Source of the DNA: Fodinibius salinus
GTDB taxonomy: Bacteria; Bacteroidota; Rhodothermia; Balneolales; Balneolaceae
Direction of reading: 5' to 3'
DNA length: 64,000 bases
Assembly (NCBI RefSeq): GCF_008124865.1
Contig: NZ_VNHY01000001.1
Span: 992,001-1,056,000, forward strand
The position numbers and the translations under genes are program-made. The notes under the pieces were generated by a model, which ran no database searches, had not been told where the DNA came from, and worked only from the letters and a program-made list of their open reading frames with translations. This document shows positions 62,501 through 64,000 of this stretch, piece by piece (the first letter of the stretch is position 1; the number at the start of each line of letters is the position of its first letter).

Positions 62501-64000
62501 GCAGTAATACTCAGTCCAGAGACTTTAGCATTACCAAGATTAATGATGCTCCCGTATTGGCCAATATCGAATCTTCTGCACTTTCCTATCAGGCCAACGA
62601 CCCTCCTTCTGTGATAACTGATAATATCACTGTTTCTGATGCGGATGATGCTAACATCGAGAATGCTACTGTTGAAATTACTTCTGGTTTTGAAAATGGA
62701 GAAGATGTACTGGCCTTCAGTGATATTTTAGGTATTACCGGTAGCTATAACAATACAACCGGCGTACTCAGCTTAACGGGTACTGCAACAAAAGCTGATT
62801 ACGAGACGGCCTTACAATCAGTAACTTACGAAAACACCAACAGCTCACCAGCTACCCAACCCCGGGAAGTCACCTTTACCGTTAACGACGGTAATGACAA
62901 CAGCAACACTCAGAGCCGCAATATCAGTTTAAATATAGTACAATCCATTTCTGGTCTGGATCTCTGGCTCAGAGGTGACAAGGGAGTGATTACAAGCGGA
63001 TCAGAAGTAACCACTTGGGAAGACCAGAGCGGCAATAACCACGACTTTACGGGTATAGCCGATGCTGGCACCCGGCCAAGCTTTGCTTCTTCGGTGGGAA
63101 CATTAAATAATAAAGACGCCGTTCAGCTTGCCGGAGATGGGGACTATTTGGAAGATGCCGACGGGGAAAACTTTATAAACGGATGTTCTGAGTTCACTAT
63201 CTTCTATGTTATACAATCCGACCAAATAAACACCAACCGCGGATTCTGGAATACGCAAGTACCCGATGGGCAAGATGATATATTTACTCTGCGATATGAT
63301 GCACAAGGAGCAAATGCCGGTGCACAAAATCTTATCAAAGCGGGTATCCTGGCCGACAATCCTGACCATCAGCTTGAGAGTTTTTCAGACATTCAAACAA
63401 CAGAGGGACAAATACTCTCGCTAGATTGGCAGAGCGGCAACGAATTTAACCTCATTGTCAATGGGGTACTCAATAATCCCAGTGGAATTTCGGCCCCACC
63501 CTCCGGTACGATAAGTAATGCCGCAACTGCTATTGTAGGGAAAGGCGGCAAAGATGATCCTGACTCAAATAATCAAAGCTGGGATGGTTACGTGGCTGAA
63601 GTGGCTTTTTATTGCCGGTACTTATCCTCTTCAGAGCGAAAGCAAATTGAAGATTACCTCTCGGAAAAATATGATATCGCAATACGACTTATCACCCCTG
63701 CAACAAACGGAGAAGCAATCCCGGCTGATAATTTTGCTACCGGCACCTATACCACGCTCAATGGCCCACGGCTCCGGGAGGGAACTCTTGGCGAACTGGT
63801 AAGCGGAGAAACCATTACACTTAAAGCACCATCCGGTTTTGAATGGAATACAAGCGCATCTCCTACTGCTAGTGTGAGCCCCGCCTATGGTAGTAATACC
63901 ACATTGCAAATATCCAGTTCACCAACCAACATTACAACATCTGAGATCACCTTTACCGTTAATCAAGAATCTGATAATACTGGCAACCCCGGGGAAGTTT
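59509..64000 (+). CDS. Giant secreted adhesin-like protein (DUF2341, LamG, cadherin-like repeats), 3' end missing
   Basis: The frame is open from the ATG at 59509 to the window end: 1,497 codons seen. Order: signal peptide (1-25, cut near VSA/Q); DUF2341 domain (about 30-140, 'YIYLYYGNSS'); LamG-like (about 192-344, 'WNHLTFTYD', 'DGRVDEVRISNTAR'); cadherin-like repeat 1 (about 346-475); LamG-like 2 (about 482-744); repeats 2-4 (about 746-876, 878-1,012, 1,013-1,143); LamG-like 3 (about 1,146-1,391, 'LWLRGDKGV'); a beta-rich tail. Each repeat has a core of the type 'DVLAF...GIT.SYNNSTG.L.L'. Asp/Asn-rich edges suggest calcium binding. It is probably a cell-surface or matrix protein; the sorting signal at the C-terminus is out of view. 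Confidence 0.87.
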   Translation, partial: MRQSYLLTILAFTLLMLFAVTTVSAQFSNGYTFRKRIEIDNSQVAGTQSLQDFPVLVNITNSDLRSSTNGGFVENLNGYDIIFTAADGTTQLNHQLESYNPNTGEVSFWVNVSSLQAQNNTYIYLYYGNSSISSDQSNPGTWNNNYQLVQHYNNDFLDATANGNDGTNNGTSDIAGQILRARDYNGSNNFVEVADDPSLSITNQITISMWMYGDDFSNTPDLVTKGEYTQAYSTWVRSQQTVRFAINSNSFTSNSTISTGTWNHLTFTYDQSQWKIFINGNQDNSGSFTDPINDPNNTPLFVSTSSSDYPLDGRVDEVRISNTARSANWVETEFNNQNNPGSFLSVVNDPPVLSNIEPLAKAYNTGSPPITITSEITVDDYDDANIQSATVQITSNQGANDVLAFTNQNGISASWNSSTGTLTLSGSASAADYQAALRSVTFENTSGSPSQPPRTISFQVDDGTTSSSTVSRQIYIPSINDLSADISNVVFQFSGLDVDGDNQTTDQPASGTTVNPWGDRSDAVSGSADYSFSNGTAAERSQFFDNSAAMGEEGALLYDGTDDFYTRGSENAINTATFDQKSFALVFRTSDDISSDQVIYKQGAGIRGYLFGIFNGDLYAYTWNTAEWQAGDQYKSINLGSVQRHTSYTVIASHDATAGNLADRTWSANVNGGSIQTLNNVDVQESHTGAPEIGTSNDALDPINDQSLSGANFQGYIAEVVSWNQAFSSALFSEVYNILDQRWSNVPPQISGIETSDLNYAEGDPATTITSALSISDSDNTVMDSALVSISNNFVGSEDVLNFTNQNGITGSYNNSTGELFLSGTSSISNYQSALQSITFENTNNVNPSTNKRTIAFKAYDWDDPSNTQSRDITITPVNSAPSLSNIESTVFNYTEGDGAAPTTSSITIGDQDNSNMQSATVQISGNYAQGQDILAFSDANGITSSFNSSTGTLTLTGSSSIANYESALRAVTYNNISSTPNTANRTFTFTINDGTDGSNTQSRDFSITKINDAPVLANIESSALSYQANDPPSVITDNITVSDADDANIENATVEITSGFENGEDVLAFSDILGITGSYNNTTGVLSLTGTATKADYETALQSVTYENTNSSPATQPREVTFTVNDGNDNSNTQSRNISLNIVQSISGLDLWLRGDKGVITSGSEVTTWEDQSGNNHDFTGIADAGTRPSFASSVGTLNNKDAVQLAGDGDYLEDADGENFINGCSEFTIFYVIQSDQINTNRGFWNTQVPDGQDDIFTLRYDAQGANAGAQNLIKAGILADNPDHQLESFSDIQTTEGQILSLDWQSGNEFNLIVNGVLNNPSGISAPPSGTISNAATAIVGKGGKDDPDSNNQSWDGYVAEVAFYCRYLSSSERKQIEDYLSEKYDIAIRLITPATNGEAIPADNFATGTYTTLNGPRLREGTLGELVSGETITLKAPSGFEWNTSASPTASVSPAYGSNTTLQISSSPTNITTSEITFTVNQESDNTGNPGEV

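Overview
The window looks like a chromosomal segment of a free-living, aerobic, probably halophilic member of the Bacteroidota/Balneolota (Balneolaceae-like). This is inferred from acidic soluble proteins, a DUF4835 (PorD-type) lipoprotein-like gene beside a PorV/PorQ-like barrel, a DUF4175 protein, a multi-SLBB exporter and typical intergenic palindromes. I see no rRNA, tRNA, CRISPR array, transposase or prophage gene.

Layout. 1-13.9 kb: housekeeping and stress genes (end of a DUF4010 permease, SQR/NDH-2-like flavoprotein, two-domain universal stress protein, methyltransferase plus GT2 pair, MerR regulator, metallo-hydrolase, DUF4175 coiled-coil protein, HAD phosphatase, four-helix-bundle protein, BatB-like VWA protein, glycerate kinase). 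14.2-35.5 kb: a leftward surface-polysaccharide locus with an exosortase-like membrane protein, a six-SLBB exporter, a WecA/MraY-type initiator, WecC, WecB, two deacetylase-fold proteins, a formyltransferase-like protein, a WecG/TagA-type GT26, three sulfotransferases, an acyltransferase, a GT4, a putative methyltransferase, and Wzy-, Wzx- and Wzz-like proteins. 36.5-37.0 kb: a YgiT-type/DUF4258 toxin-antitoxin-like pair in a repeat-rich intergenic zone. 37.9-44.0 kb: sulfate activation and PAPS turnover (cysN, cysD, cysC, cysQ) with an SLC13 permease. 44.2-48.0 kb: envelope proteins (HhH/beta-barrel, PorV/PorQ-like, PorD-like). 48.2-55.0 kb: an etfB-etfA-fixC-fixX set followed by two acyl-CoA dehydrogenases. 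55.4-59.2 kb: a GIY-YIG gene and the rml (dTDP-rhamnose) genes. 59.5 kb to the end: the first 1,497 codons of a giant secreted DUF2341/LamG/cadherin-like adhesin.

How the genes work together. WecA, WecB, WecC and a GT26 could build a GlcNAc-ManNAc(A) lipid-linked primer. Wzx, Wzy, Wzz and the SLBB exporter would flip, polymerise and export the chain. The three sulfotransferases fit the nearby PAPS-making and PAP-removing genes, so the likely product is a sulfated exopolysaccharide; no cysH or sulfite reductase is visible here.

The most unusual signal is in the spacers. Both S23/Avd-like four-helix-bundle genes are enclosed by imperfect inverted repeats built from 7-8 nt words, and each begins at the stop codon of the upstream operon gene. 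ORF-less versions of such palindromes sit just after the stop codons of etfB, etfA and cysD. Separately, inward-facing copies of a hairpin family with compensatory stem changes flank the GIY-YIG gene (perfect 26-nt arms), the exosortase-like gene and, more loosely, the toxin-antitoxin-like pair. These look like two classes of small single-gene cassette. The exosortase-like protein also carries Ser where the family nucleophile Cys is expected.
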